Source: Gloeophyllum trabeum ATCC 11539 (lineage: Eukaryota; Basidiomycota; Agaricomycetes; Gloeophyllales; Gloeophyllaceae). Taken from it: DNA of 64,000 nt. The stretch is from assembly GCF_000344685.1 (NCBI RefSeq), contig NW_006920421.1, forward strand, positions 801,538 to 865,537. The letters are read 5' to 3'. The translations under genes were made by a program, and so were the position numbers. Position 1 is the first letter of the stretch; each line of letters begins with the position of its first letter. The notes under the pieces were generated by a model. That model was not told the origin of the DNA and made no database searches. It saw only the letters and a program-made list of their open reading frames with translations. This document shows, piece by piece, positions 22,592 through 34,399 of this stretch.

Positions 22592-23269
22592 TATATAACG
22601 TCAAAGAATATCCAAAGATTTGTTCGCTATTTTAGAATGTCTCCTCGTCCCGAAAAGTGCACCACAAGCTGTAACCAGCATTTCGCTCGTGTGGCTGAAG
22701 CGTGACGCGCGCGGCGGAGTTCGAATTTGGCAGGCGTTGCCGACTCCCATCCTACAGGCTTCGATGTTCTTTATCTTCGCTTCTGCCAGCTGCTGTCACT
22801 GTAATGTCGGTGCCGGCCGGGGTTCAACGTAGCTGAGGAGGTCTTCCATGCATGTATTCACACAACTCTCCAAACCTTGCTACTCCGGCCGACATTTCAC
22901 AGCTGGGCACCTATCAAATGAGGTAGTCCAGCACCTTGAGATCGGTTTTTCCCGGTGCAGTACGTTCCATTACCTTCATTCTCATTCACGGCACGACTTG
23001 AATGTGTTCTAGGACTCACTCGTACTATGTCGACAAGTACCAGCTATTACGACGGTCTGCCCTCAGGGGTCGAGTAAGTATCCTACCCGTTTGCATCGTC
23101 TTCTTGAAGAAATCCATTGGATACGAATCCGACGGGCCTCTGTGCTATTTTGGTTACGTTGTGGTTGTTTGCCTCGAGCGCCCCGGGCCTCATGGCATGG
23201 CAGTATTAAAGCTTAAGGCGACTATCGAGTGATCAGTCACAGCCCTTACTCTCAAGCCCTCTACCCCTC

Positions 23270-24042
23270 ATGCAGTCGCTTGCGCCCCGTGAAAATAACC
23301 TTGGGCCACAGTCCAACCTCCGCAACCACCTCAGATTCCGGCCGTACTTCAGCTTGCCCTTTCCTGGCTACTGGCGCGAGGACGAGATGCGCCAGCACTG
23401 GTGCTTCATCGGCGAGATTGTCCAGGACGTCAGCCTGGTGCGCTTGTCCGTGAACGTGCGCGATGTAGAAGGCAACGAACTTCTCGTTGCCTTCCACACC
23501 AATGATAGGGGTGAATCCTTTCGCGCACGCTGCATGAGAGGCAGTACTTTCGTACTCTTGTATGCTAAGCAGTATAACTTCGTGTTTGGAGAACACGGGT
23601 TCCGGATTGAGGAAGAACATCTACCGTTCTTAAAGGTGAGCCCCGTCCTGTAGGCACATTTTTGGGAAGGACATGAGATGAGCAAGTCATCTGTTCTCGT
23701 CAGGTGTTCGATATCCCACTGGAGTCGCTGCTCAGGATCAATGATAAACTACACGCTGGTGCATACGCCGACCAATGCGGCTTGTGCGGGAAACAGGGAG
23801 TCAGCGCACGATGCAGTGGTTGCAGTACGGTTCTCTACTGTGGCAAAGTGCGCAGTTGCATTGCTTATAGCTAGTCTGCTGTCATGTCACTGACACTCTA
23901 GTTGCAGCGATGCCAAGTGAGTGCTTGGAAGGCTGCCGTTCCCCCAGGCGGGCACAAGGAAGAATGCAAAATTCTCCGGGCTTTAGTCTGGTTCACGCAG
24001 AGGGATTGGTCTACATTCAACGGGAAGTTTCGATTCGCTTAG
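23270..24042 (+). CDS. MYND zinc-finger protein with N-terminal beta-rich domain
   Basis: Three exons (23270-23635, 23704-23847, 23908-24042) join in phase to 214 residues. Residues 30-120 form a predicted beta-rich module (RQHWCFIGEI, RLSVNVRD, ELLVAFHTNDRG, GSTFVLLYAKQ) that I associate with Agaricomycete MYND proteins. The C-terminus is a complete MYND finger: CGLC, CSGC, YCGK, RCQ, W and HKEEC. It is split by a 60-nt intron with a CTGAC branch-like site 15 bases before the acceptor. MYND domains usually bind proline-rich peptides; the pathway is unknown. Two damaged relatives follow on the same strand within 4 kb, so this is the surviving member of a local family. Confidence 0.8.
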
Positions 24043-24596
24043 AATCCACCTCCTTCCGTCCATCAAGGATTCCGACAGAGGATTATCCCTGAGGTGAAGT
24101 CCTTCGCTTCTGCTGTCCTTGCTTTTGCTAGCGTAATTGTACTGTCATCGATCGGGTTCCATGATGGTAGAGTTTTGCTAGCGAAAGTACAGCTCAGCAT
24201 TGACCTCTTATATATGAACATCTGCTTCCTGCGAGTTCCAGAGTCTAAGCACGCCGCTGTAGCTTCCGCGAGACAACTCATGTACTTGTTCCCATGTTTG
24301 TTTCCATCACTGTAAGTTGGGGTAAATAATGAAGCTGTCCGACTTTAGCGGCTGTGGCCAACACGCGACGCGCCTCAACTTTAAGCACGTGACCCGGACG
24401 GCGATATATTCAATATTGCTCTCATTGTCAATGCTCAAGCGCTCAAGACTTAGATGCTCGACAACTTGAACTTGTCAGCTTGCTGTACACCGACAGAAGC
24501 TTTCTACATGTCTTACCTGAGGTCGACGTAGAACCCTTCTGTCTGCTACGCTAGTCCAGCATCGAGACCTTCTGCTTCTGTTCAACAGTCCGCGCG
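24043..24596. other. Spacer between MYND paralogues
   Basis: No gene was found. It should contain the terminator of the intact MYND gene and the former promoter of its disrupted neighbour. Confidence 0.4.
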
Positions 24597-25104
24597 ATGA
24601 TGGCCGAAAATCTGGGCGCGCAATCCACCCTGTGTAATTATGACCGCTTCCGGTCCTACGACGATTCTCCTTGGCCGGACGAGCTCCGCTACTGGGGTGA
24701 AGTCCGCGAGCGCTGGTGCTACATTGGGGAGATCACAGAGGTCGGTACTGTACCGATAGTGAACCGCATGACTCCCGGCATGCGCGATATGGAGAAAGCC
24801 ATCTGCACCGTCGTGTTCCATACCACCAACTTGGCCGACTCCTTTCGCAAGAGCTGCGTGAAGGGCAACACGTTGGTCATCTTGTACGCGAAGCAAAATC
24901 GGTTCCTGGACGGGAAGCCTGGGTTTCGGATTGAGCAGAAGGATCTCCCGTACGTCAAGGTGAGGCTGGAACTGGAGGACGGTGTTCCGGAGAGTGTTCC
25001 TGCTGACTGGACCCCGGCTCGCACGGCCGGAAGGCCTTCGACATCCCATTCGCATCCATGCTCGAGGTTAACGACAGACTAGGTCTAATGGACCGTAGTA
25101 TCCT

Positions 25105-25112
25105 CCCGTGGT
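25105..25112. repeat. Left 8-bp target-site duplication
   Basis: The octamer CCCGTGGT directly precedes the element and is repeated exactly at 26234-26241 directly after it. Eight-base duplications are the hallmark of hAT-superfamily insertion. Confidence 0.85.
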
Positions 25113-26233
25113 CAGTGTTGGCAGGGTCAAGCCTTGACCCCTTGTCTCGGTGACCCCGTCAAGCCGTCAAGACGGTTTGTCGGGGTTTGTCAGGACCCCT
25201 GAAAATACCGATGGAGGTTAGATACCAGAAGACCTGTTTTCCTTCATTTTTACCGGGACCGAATTTTGCCCAATTTGGCCGTTTTTAACGGGACGCGATA
25301 CCAACCTAGCCATCGGGCTCCAGATTTACCGGGACCCAGGTATCCGACCTCCGGATTTTGATCCCGCTACAAGGGTTTATTTCACCCCAATTTAATCCCA
25401 ATATGGCATGCTCAGCCACAATGTGCCGTATATGGGCTAATACTTGCCTAAACGGTGCAATTTCCCTTCGAATATTCATTATGGCAATTGTGGCTGCACA
25501 AGCGAGTGATTGAGGACCGGAAGAAGCCTGGTATATACCACACTGGTATCTGACCTTGGGATATTGTGCCTCACATTTACCGGGACTCAAGTATCTGGCC
25601 TCTTGGGCGCTTCTCCACTTTTTACCGCAACTGTATCTAACATACGGCCTTCAGACTCGGCTTTTTTACGGAATTGGTATCCAACCTCAATCGGTATTTT
25701 CAGGGGTCCTGGTTTGTCGAGTGGTCAAGGCGACAACGCGTGACCTTGCCAGGACACGTGCTCCAATTAATGGTCCTTGCTTAGACTGTAGTACTAGTAC
25801 TAGTAGGCTTAGCGGCATTATTTCACTCGATACCTCAGTCGAACTGGTGGGCGTGGGGCAGGACAGTACAAAAGGACTTAAGGCATCGATGGCATGATGT
25901 ACTAGCTAATAGTAGCTATAATTTAATAAACAATCCGTCGACCAAGAAGCAAGTGAGCCCAGCGGGCCTACACACTCACACAACGGTTAGTACTAGTATG
26001 ACAATAGACTAGTAGAGCCTCCATATTCATCCCTTAGTATTCATTACCGTCTTAAACTATCAGCCATGTTTGAATACATGCAAGTCTCGATTATCTAGCG
26101 CACCGGCATCCGGGAGTAGAAAATAACCTACTCCGGGGATCACGTGCTGTCCTTGTCGGGCGTCAAGACAAACCCCGACAAAAGCAGACAAACCCCTTGT
26201 CGGGTGTCAAACCCCCCGACAAGGCCATCACTG
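25113..26233. mobile_element. Non-autonomous hAT-like transposon, 1121 bp
   Basis: The left end reads CAGTGTTGGC and the right end, reverse complemented, reads CAGTGATGGC. Perfect CCCGTGGT octamers flank both sides. Both sub-terminal regions carry clustered GTCAAG and CCCCGACAA-type words in opposite orientations (25127-25195 and 26157-26224), as expected for transposase-binding sites. The interior contains no recognisable transposase; the longest frames are about 110 residues without motifs. Around 25790-25803 a TACTAG repeat occurs. The near-perfect ends suggest a relatively recent insertion, dependent on a transposase encoded elsewhere. Confidence 0.85.
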
Positions 26234-26241
26234 CCCGTGGT
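26234..26241. repeat. Right 8-bp target-site duplication
   Basis: This is CCCGTGGT, identical to the octamer at 25105-25112. It defines the right boundary of the hAT-like element. Confidence 0.85.
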
Positions 26242-26588
26242 GACATAGAGGTTTTCTGTTTGTTCTTGTTTTCCCTCCGGTTCTCCTTTACTCCAGTGAT
26301 CAGGTTTGTACCAATCCCATTCCTTATTGATATCTCTCGACTGATGAAAGTTCAGCTATGCAGCGTCTTCAGATGGAGTCTCCCGCGTTGGCTACGAGAC
26401 AAATGGCCGACGACGCCCTGGTGCCTGTAGTGGACGCGGCTCCGTTGTGCAACTACTGTCGACTGCTTGGTGATTGCATATCTTTCCCGCTAATACAGAG
26501 GCGGGCCTTGCTCAGTGAAATCCGGGGCTGGGGCTCATACCGTCGCAATGCGTCAAATGCCCGTGGTCATTGTAGCTGCAAAATATGA

Positions 26589-27013
26589 AGCTCAAAATTT
26601 GACGCTCTCCGTTCGTCTTGGTCCTTGACAAGCACTAGCGGGCTTCCTGACGTCCGACAGAGACCATTGAAAGTCTCAAAGCTGAGGTCGGCGTGTTCTT
26701 CCGCCCGGTATAATAGCCCATACCATGCCCGGTCTAGCATGTACCCGGTAACAAGGTGACTTTGCATAGGTCCTGTCCCCGGCGCCCACTCTAGAAGTGT
26801 GTGCGCTCACTCTAGAAATGTGTGCGCTTTGACCGTTGTTGATCATTGATCACCCCCTGTCCTGCTCCGAAATCCTTCGGCTTGGCTTCGCGAACATAGG
26901 AGGCCTTACATGAAGTGATCGCCAGCTGGTGACCAGCTGGGTGTGTCACATCGAGCTCTGTGTCGCTGGCTCACTGGTACTCGCTAATCAAAGTGTCGCT
27001 TGTACGGAGAGGA
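26589..27013. other. Spacer with no recognised gene
   Basis: A short direct repeat (CACTCTAGAA with TGTGTGCGC) occurs at about 26788-26828. Otherwise no structure is seen. Confidence 0.35.
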
Positions 27014-27217
27014 TGCCTTGGACCGCAGTCCAACCTCCGCAATGACCATCGCTTCCGGTCGTCCACTGACTTCCCTAGATTTGTGGGCGAGACTTGCGAA
27101 CATTGGTGCCTCATTGGCAAGATAGTTGCGGTGTTAGTTCCCCGGAGCCCGAGGGTGGCCTTTCAGGTGCACGATGTAATTGCTCATGCTATCACCATTG
27201 TACCGTCGCGAGCCTAG
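27014..27217 (+). pseudogene. Third MYND-family fragment
   Basis: The translated stretch LGPQSNLRN, RFRSSTDF, HWCLIGKI and VAFQVHDV matches the N-terminal domain of the intact MYND protein. It has no start, no downstream exons and no zinc finger. It ends about 80 bases before the stop codon of the convergent ABC transporter. It is a dead duplicate. Confidence 0.7.
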
Positions 27218-27298
27218 TATGGACCTATTCCCAACCGCAATTGTCACTGAAGTACTCTACATCGATGTTTATGCTACACAATCCGTGGCTCAAACGCT

Positions 27299-30200
27299 CT
27301 AATGCTTTGAATGAGTGTCGCTAGCTCCCGCGATATTTTCCCTAGCTCGCTTGATCTCCTCTAGGGTTATGTTGCTCCGCTCGCACATCGCTCGGAAGAT
27401 GCTGTCTCTGCGGCTGAAGAGATTCATCGGCGTGTCGAACTCCTGCAAAGGTGATCCATTAGGACGGAGAAGAGGACGGGGGAATCGAGCGGATGCTTAC
27501 GGCGATCAATCCAGCATCCAACACCAATATCCGGTCATATGATATGATGGTACGGAGACGATCTATAGTGGGTTTTCGTCAGCTTACTGGGCCCGATGTT
27601 TAAAGTGGCGTTGACGTACGAGCTATGCAAAGAAGCGTCCGGTCACTGAATTGCGTCTGTATTGTCTGCTGGATCTTGCTATCTGTCTCCAAGTCGACCG
27701 AAGCCCTGGAAATGCATCACCAGTTAAGGTTACTTTGCACCATGCGATACCAAGATACGCACGTTGCCTCATCCAACACCACCACTTTGCTGTCCTTGAC
27801 CAATGCTCTCGCGAGACTGAGCAAAGATCGTTCACCGACACTGAGGTTGGCACCTTCGCTTTCGATCGGTGTCTCGAGTGTATATCTAGGCCCCGACTTC
27901 GCAGAGCTGCTCTCATCGGGGTCAACGAGGTACGATCTCCGGAGGGCGTCCCATAGCCGTGCGTCATCGTAGAGATCGAATGGATCGAGGTTAGAGCGGA
28001 TAGTTCCTATGTCCGCTCGTCAGCAAGCTGTACCGTGTAGTCTGAGAGTTGAATATTGTACGTACCGCTGAACAACAACGGCTAATCAAGAGGAAGACAG
28101 GTTTAACACCCATCTCACGTTACTGCACTTAAGCGGATTAGCTCACATCTTGGGGAATGATAGAAATTTTTGAGCGTAGATCTTTCAAGCCTAGCGTCGA
28201 TATGTCGAGGCTACGAGTATCTCGATATGAGTGCGCCCAGTTGAGATGGGGATGAATACTCACCCATCGATAATGATAGATCCGGAAGTGAGCTCGACAA
28301 TCCGGAACAATGCAAGCATCAAAGACGACTTTCCAGCGCCAGTCCTAAGGAAGTGTTATTCCGGAACGTACTAGACGGACCTCGTGCAGCGTACCTTCCG
28401 ACGATCCCGATCTTCTCACCTCCATGCACATTCATCGAGATGCCCTTCAATACCAAAGGGAGGCCCTTCCTATAGCTCATCTTCACGTCCCTGAACTCTA
28501 TAGCACCTTCTGAGGGCCAATTCGATAGAGGCTTGCAATCCGGCTTTTCGTGGGGTGCCTCTTGCTCTATCAAGTCTCCGCGGCTGTAATGGATCACTGG
28601 CCGAGCACGACTATAAGTAGGTTTCATTAAGAAAATAACAGAGAATCGTATACCTCTCTCGACAGAGTTCATGTAATTCTGTGAAGTCCAGCATCAGTCA
28701 AAGGGTCGTTTGCCGCGACTTCAAGCCTTACCTCAGTCTCTGCTGTCTGCCGCGTAACCATACCACAGAGTTGGACCAGTGACGCTGTCAGGCACGCAGC
28801 CACAGTCAGGGGAGGTAGAAAGGACAAACAGAAAGGACTCACTGGTATAGGTGAGGACAAGGCCAATCTGGGCTGGATTGATCCCAGAAATTCCAGCCAC
28901 GCACAACATGGACACCTGAGAAATGTTCAGTGACAGTACTGATCAAAGGGCAACTGTACTCACAATGAAGGTCATCATTGCTCCGCAAAAATCAAGCCGA
29001 ATAGCCAGCCATCTCGATTCCAGAGTCACTTAAAACAGGACCAAACGAGGGCTTGAAGAGCACTCACCGCTGATTGGTTACAGTTAAGATTAGAGCGCGA
29101 TCTTCTAAGTCGATATAGTATTTGTTATCTTTCACGAATCGAGAGAGCTCTCCGTAGCTCCTGATGGTCGGCAAGCCGGTCAACGACTCCGAAAAATGAG
29201 CGTAGAGGAACGATCGAAGAAGGGAATCTACCGATAGATAAGAGGTAACTCAAGGAACTAGTACCAGGCGCCTCACCCAATCTCTTGATCTCCAATGCAC
29301 TAGCGCGATAATATTTTGCAAAGTAATTATAAAGGACGGCTATCCCAGCGGCCGCGATCACTGTGGCAGTCAAGATATATGAGCTCACATATCCCTTCAG
29401 ACCAAAGTCGCGACTCACAAAAGTAAGGCTCGAGAATGGTAATAATGACTATCGATCCAAGGACACTGGCCAAGGTCAAGACAGCTGTAACATAATATTA
29501 TAAGATCATAACGACCGAAAGGGATAAAATACGTACACATTCGCATGGACACTGCAAGATGGGGGCATATCAGTGGGACATGAAAATCAACGCAGGGCAC
29601 TACACACCAGGCAACTGATTGTCGATAGCTTGCGGTCTGCCTTAGCATGGAAAGGACAGGAAAAGACAAAACAGGCGTACTATCGATATCCTTCCCGAAA
29701 ATACTTAGAATACGACCGGTTGGCTATAGTGGGGGTTGCAGCCTGGATGAATGCTTGATTACAGTAGACAAGCGAGAAAACATACGGTGGTGTCAAAGAA
29801 CGACATTGGCGCGTAAAATATATTTTGTAGGGCTTCATGATGGAGGTTCTGGGATACGTAGTAGGACATGATGTCCATGGCAATACCCCTGCATCGTAGG
29901 ATGTCAAGATATGTGTCATAGTGGATGGAAGACGCTTACATGGTAAAGGTGAATATGGCCTGTGATACACCCATCATTGCGTATATTATCTGGTAGAATG
30001 AAGTAGGTCGATCAAAGTAGCTAAATCCGATATATCAGGGGATATGCCCAATGTATGCAACAATTACACTCACTTCTCCTGCCACCAGATCAAGGTATAC
30101 GAGTTCAATACTTGACTACCTTGCATGAGCATGGCCGACCCGATGACCGGAAGGGCCGTCAACCACCCGCGGCCGGCCTTCAAGTATTCGAGATAAACTT

Positions 30201-33200
30201 CAGACGACTATGTTAGTCGAGATGCGAGTGAGAGCTGTGGGTTTGTCATACCTCCCCATGAGACAGAACCGGTTGTTCGCTTCTCTGCTACGATCAACCG
30301 TCCTTCGAGTTTGCCTGTCCCGGCCCCCGCACGTTTCGCTTGCTTCTCTGACTTGAGTTTGGCTTCTTCAACATCCATGCGGAGCGCGGGCTTTGCTTCC
30401 TCGACACCTTCCTCTGCCGATTCTTCCTCTTGCATCTCGGTAGACTCACCGCCAAACTCCTTGGCAAGCCTCGCAAATTCACCATTCGCCTCGATAAGCT
30501 GTGGGTAGGTTCCTTGCTCAACGACGCGGCCATCGTCCATCGTGTAGATGTAGTCACATTGGGACAGGAAGTGTAGGGCATGTGTAACAAGAATGACGGT
30601 CTTTCCCCGAGCTTTCAATGCACCTATGATTGCATCCGCGAATAGAGCTTTCCCGACATGGGCATCGACTAAGGCAGAAGAATAATGTACATGAATCCTG
30701 CAAGCTTAGAGTGGATAGGTAATTTGACGCACCGGCTGACAGAGGGTCGTCGAATATGACAATATCTGCGTCAAAGTAGAGAGCTCGTGCAATGTTCACC
30801 TACCGATTAGCCATCTTGATAAATTACAGGAGGCAGCCAAGGGGTATCAGTACGTACACGTTGCTTCTGACCACCGCTTAGATTGATGCCTTTCTCACCG
30901 ATCTAGAGCAGTCATTGTACACTACTCACTACAGCCATTACTTCGGCACATACCTCGGTTAGGTCACCATCAGGAAGGACCTGTAAGTCGGGAAGAAGAG
31001 AAGCCTTCTCGACAGCATACCAATACCGGTCCTCGTCGAACGGTTGTCCGAACAGAATGTTATCTTTCTGGAGAACAGCAACGGAGCTTAAAATACCCGT
31101 TGAACCAGTCTAAGCGGGTACATATGACCACTCACCAGCGTAGCATTCTGGATCCAGGCACTCTGTGGACAATATGCCACCCTTCCGCCGAACGTAACTT
31201 CGCCCTTCACTTTCCTCATCTCACCCACCAAGCCTTGCAAGAAGCTTGACTGAAATACAGTAAGCGATCTCCGAGGGTCCCCTACGCGACAATGCGAGAC
31301 GTGCTCACCTTCCCGCTACCTACGGGCCCCACAATAGCCGCCAGCTGGCCTCTCTCGATAGTCATATTGATATCCTTCACCTGGAACGGTTTGCCACCTT
31401 CCTTCCTCTCTTGTACCATCCCTCCTTTCTTCTTCTTATCCTTTTTCTTATCTTTCTTTCCGCCCCCACTCATGGACTCACCGGGACTGGTATTCTCCTC
31501 CCACTCGAACGTCGCGTCGAGCACTTTCACCGCGACGTCCTGGTCAGGGTCGATGACCAGCGCATCGTCCTTCCGCTGCTCAGCTTCGAATACTACGGCT
31601 AAGCGGGACAACGCGTTCTGACCATCCGTGATAGCAGTCAGCGCTCTGGGGAGGAGCATCAGCGGCTGCCTCAGTAGCTGAAAGAGTGACAACGACGAGA
31701 ATATAATAGCTACGTCGAAGCCACTGCGGGTGGAAGTGTAAGCTAGGAGCGCGAGAGTAGCCGACAGCGCCGGGACGGAGAACGCGAGGGCAATATTCGC
31801 CGAGCGCGCATACTGTATCTTCTCTATCGCGTCGAGTTCCTTCTTGCGTATGCCAAATATGCGCTTCAGGAACGGGTTCTCGTACGTGAAATACTTCACC
31901 ACGCGCATCGCGCCGAGGATCTCGAGCAGCAGCTTCGCGCGCATGTCCGTCCACTTCATCGAGTGCTTCCGGACATTAAACTGATAGTTCATCACGCGCT
32001 CCTGGACCGGCGCGACTATCAAGAACAGGGAAAAGCCCGCGAGCGCAGAGGGGCCGAGCTGGACAAGCAGGATGATGAGACAGATGGTGACCTGGATGGG
32101 CGCGGTGCCGGCTGCGTGGAACCATTGGGCGGCAGCGTCGATCCTGCTGACATCCGTGCTGATATGATTTACCAACGCGGCGTTGTTGAGCTTCACCCTG
32201 GCTTTACCTGTGAGGTTCACTCCCCGTTTGTAGATGGACGCCGTCAGAGCCGCTCGGGCAAGGACACCAGTAGTCATGGAACGCCAGAACCACTGGTGCT
32301 GCCCGACGCTAGCAGAGACTTGGAGACAAAACAGGCCTATCGCCATTCCGACTCCCGGCCCGATACTCGGGGGAGGCTTGCCCGCCTGAATGGCGGTGTA
32401 ATGGTTCCGACCGAAAGTGATGATAGCGCGGACTACTAAAGGGCCCATGAGTTGTGAGACGTCGCCGAGAATCTACAAACCGAAGCAAGAAAGTTGATAT
32501 ATGCGCGTCCAAATGTATTGAGAGGAATACGCACCTTGAAAGCGCCCGCAGCCCAGAATTCCCAACCAAATGTGTCATTAAGCGACCAAGCCAGACTCGG
32601 CGCCTTCCTCCCCTCAACCTCTCTCCACCTGCGCTCCCTCTCTTCCCTGCTCATCCTCTTCCCTCCCTTGCCCGGCCTGCGAAACAGGCCCCACACCCCG
32701 GCCCACCACCACGACATCCTGAGCCAGAACGACGGGTGTATCTCTCCTCTGTCCATTCGCGCGTTCCACTCTTCCGCCTCGCGCACTCTGCGGTCCCACG
32801 ACGCGTCCAGCTTCTCCGAAAGCGTCGCGGCCTCGCGCGAGCGGTCCATCTTCCACAGATCAGTCGCTTGCAGGCTGCGCTGGTACCCGAGCACCATGAT
32901 GGGTGTGATCCACCAGTAGGTGAGTTTCGAAAGAATGGAAGCATTCGCGAGGGGGATGGTGGGTGCGGCGTCGAGTGAAGTCGGTGCAGGCGGGGGAGGG
33001 TCCTTCGGTCGCCTGAGTGTAAACTTCAGGTTAGGCAAGCGCCTCCTCCGCCATTATTTAAACGCTGCTCACCAGTATTGCCACCAGCTCTGGCGGATCT
33101 TGATTTTGATATTCCCCTCGTCCATGAATACTTTTGGCCCAAGCCCATCTTCGCGTGCATCGCTGCCGCCTTTCTTCTCGTCCGCACAATCCTTGGTATC

Positions 33201-33254
33201 CACCTGCTCGTGGTCGTCCACCGTACTAGACCCCGTCGTCGCCGTGCGCTGCAT
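27299..33254 (-). CDS. ABCC (MRP/Yor1-type) full ABC transporter
   Basis: Twenty-nine minus-strand exons, from ATG 33254 to the stop at 27299, all join in phase to 1458 residues. The order is a soluble N-terminus ending WWQYW, TMD1 (about residues 220-520), NBD1 (Walker A GPVGSGKSS near 603, [18 protein letters not shown]), TMD2 (about 870-1150) and NBD2 (Walker [10 protein letters not shown] near 1227, [27 protein letters not shown]-loop HRLR). There is no extra TMD0, as in short MRPs and Yor1. These proteins export glutathione conjugates, drugs or organic anions at the plasma membrane or vacuole. Several exons are tiny (15, 16, 21 and 25 nt). Exons in order: 33254-33073, 33012-32535, 32472-31309, 31249-31136, 31067-30954, 30902-30858, 30799-30733, 30668-30252, 30197-30074, 30020-29940, 29888-29786, 29723-29681, 29628-29608, 29551-29537, 29484-29419, 29360-29277, 29227-29068, 29012-28964, 28915-28843, 28784-28732, 28678-28654, 28596-28395, 28344-28264, 28210-28147, 28081-28066, 28006-27763, 27705-27620, 27562-27501, 27442-27299. 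Confidence 0.95.
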
Positions 33255-34369
33255 CGTCACCGGTTAGTGAAGCAGTCAGCCTAAGTCAGACCGAGCTGGT
33301 GAGAGAACAGGGGCGGACGACAGGTCCGAAGGAGTCAGTTATATACGTATCCATCCCTCCACAAAAAATGCGATAACGAGACGCGTATATTTGGATCAAA
33401 GCAGCGTGCATGACGGGCGGCACACCCAACCGGCGAGGATATCGCCCCCGCAATATCGTATGACTAAAGGCAATTAGATATGTAGAATGCCGCGGCATCT
33501 CGGCACCCCCGATATTCTCGCTGAAGTGCACGCCCGTTGCCCCAAGGTTTCCCTGAAGGTGCGAGAGTACGATGGAGGCGTGTGCGGCGTTGCGCGCAGT
33601 CAATGCCAACAGTAGGCATGTCCGAGTGAGTCGGGTACGTAGCATGTTGCGGGTCGACATCAGTTGTTCGCGTCCGGAATACCGTTTGAGTCGACTCTAC
33701 AGAGTCATACCGCTGCACAATTCACAACTACACACATCGAGTACATAGCGGTCGACGCATGTTACTTTCCGCAATTGCCTCCCTGACATCTATCCCAAGC
33801 AAATAATAGATGAAGCGAACTATGCCAGAGCAGCAAATCACGGGGAGCGGACCTACAGCTTAAGCACTCGTTTCTGTTACCATTCCTGCTGGCTGTGCTA
33901 GTACCATATTTCAGGTGCTCTAGAGGTGCTATTATTCCGCATAAGTACCTTTGCAAAGACCGGTGAGGGCGTTTATAACTGGAAGGGAGTCGATGACACC
34001 CTAACCTTAGCGTCCTGTGTAGGTGGCGTTCGTGGCTCTAATTATAATCCGGAGGCAAACATAGACCGGCTGAGTTAGTTCCCCAGAAAGATCAGTATTC
34101 ACAATCTGTGGTATTGAATGTATGTCGTACCAGATGTCTGTACCACTTGAGAATACGTCGTGCAGCCACGATGGATCATGGGTTGTTGAGCGCCCTTGGG
34201 TTATCCTACCTAGCCACTATTGCTACGGGTGACGCGCGACGTGTGCCGCAGCAAAACACGATGCAGTGAGATGTCTTTGGAAGGCGCCCTTCCGGTACCC
34301 ACGATTCCATGGAACGCAGGTATCATGATACTGCGGGGGAATCAGAGGCGCGCGCGAGCAGAAAAACAT
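33255..34369. other. Divergent intergenic region
   Basis: This separates the minus-strand ABC transporter from the plus-strand GST-like gene and should contain both promoters. No other gene is recognised. Confidence 0.4.
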
Positions 34370-34375
34370 TATATA
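34370..34375 (+). promoter_or_regulatory. TATA-like box of the GST-like gene
   Basis: TATATA stands 30 bases before the ATG at 34400. A start of transcription about 30 bases downstream would make the ATG at 34433 the more likely initiator. Confidence 0.35.
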
Positions 34376-34399
34376 TGGATCACTGGAGGTATCCATAGC

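Larger units (their letters stand above)
21038..23269. other. 2.2-kb region with inverted repeats, no gene
   Basis: No protein-coding region is supported. Two inverted-repeat structures, 21891-22255 and 22460-22591, suggest that the gap was built by small DNA elements. The rest is unremarkable and leads into the MYND-protein promoter. Confidence 0.4.
24597..26588 (+). pseudogene. MYND-family paralogue disrupted by a transposon
   Basis: Exon 1 (24597-24959) and the start of exon 2 (from 25034) align with the intact MYND gene: RERWCYIGEI, TVVFHTTN, GNTLVILYAKQ, FRIEQKDLPYVK, then AFDIPFASML. The 74-nt intron between them is in the same phase as in the intact gene. Coding similarity stops at 25112, where an hAT-like element begins; read-through would end at a stop at 25151 inside it, giving about 160 residues without a zinc finger. 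Beyond the element, 26358-26588 is open and ends with CNYC and GHCSCKI, which may be a worn MYND remnant. That last part is inference. Confidence 0.7.

Noticed and set aside
33012..33038. ABC transporter start at 33038
   Set aside because: That codon is TTG. An upstream exon ending WWQYW joins in phase and gives an ATG at 33254 with family-like sequence.
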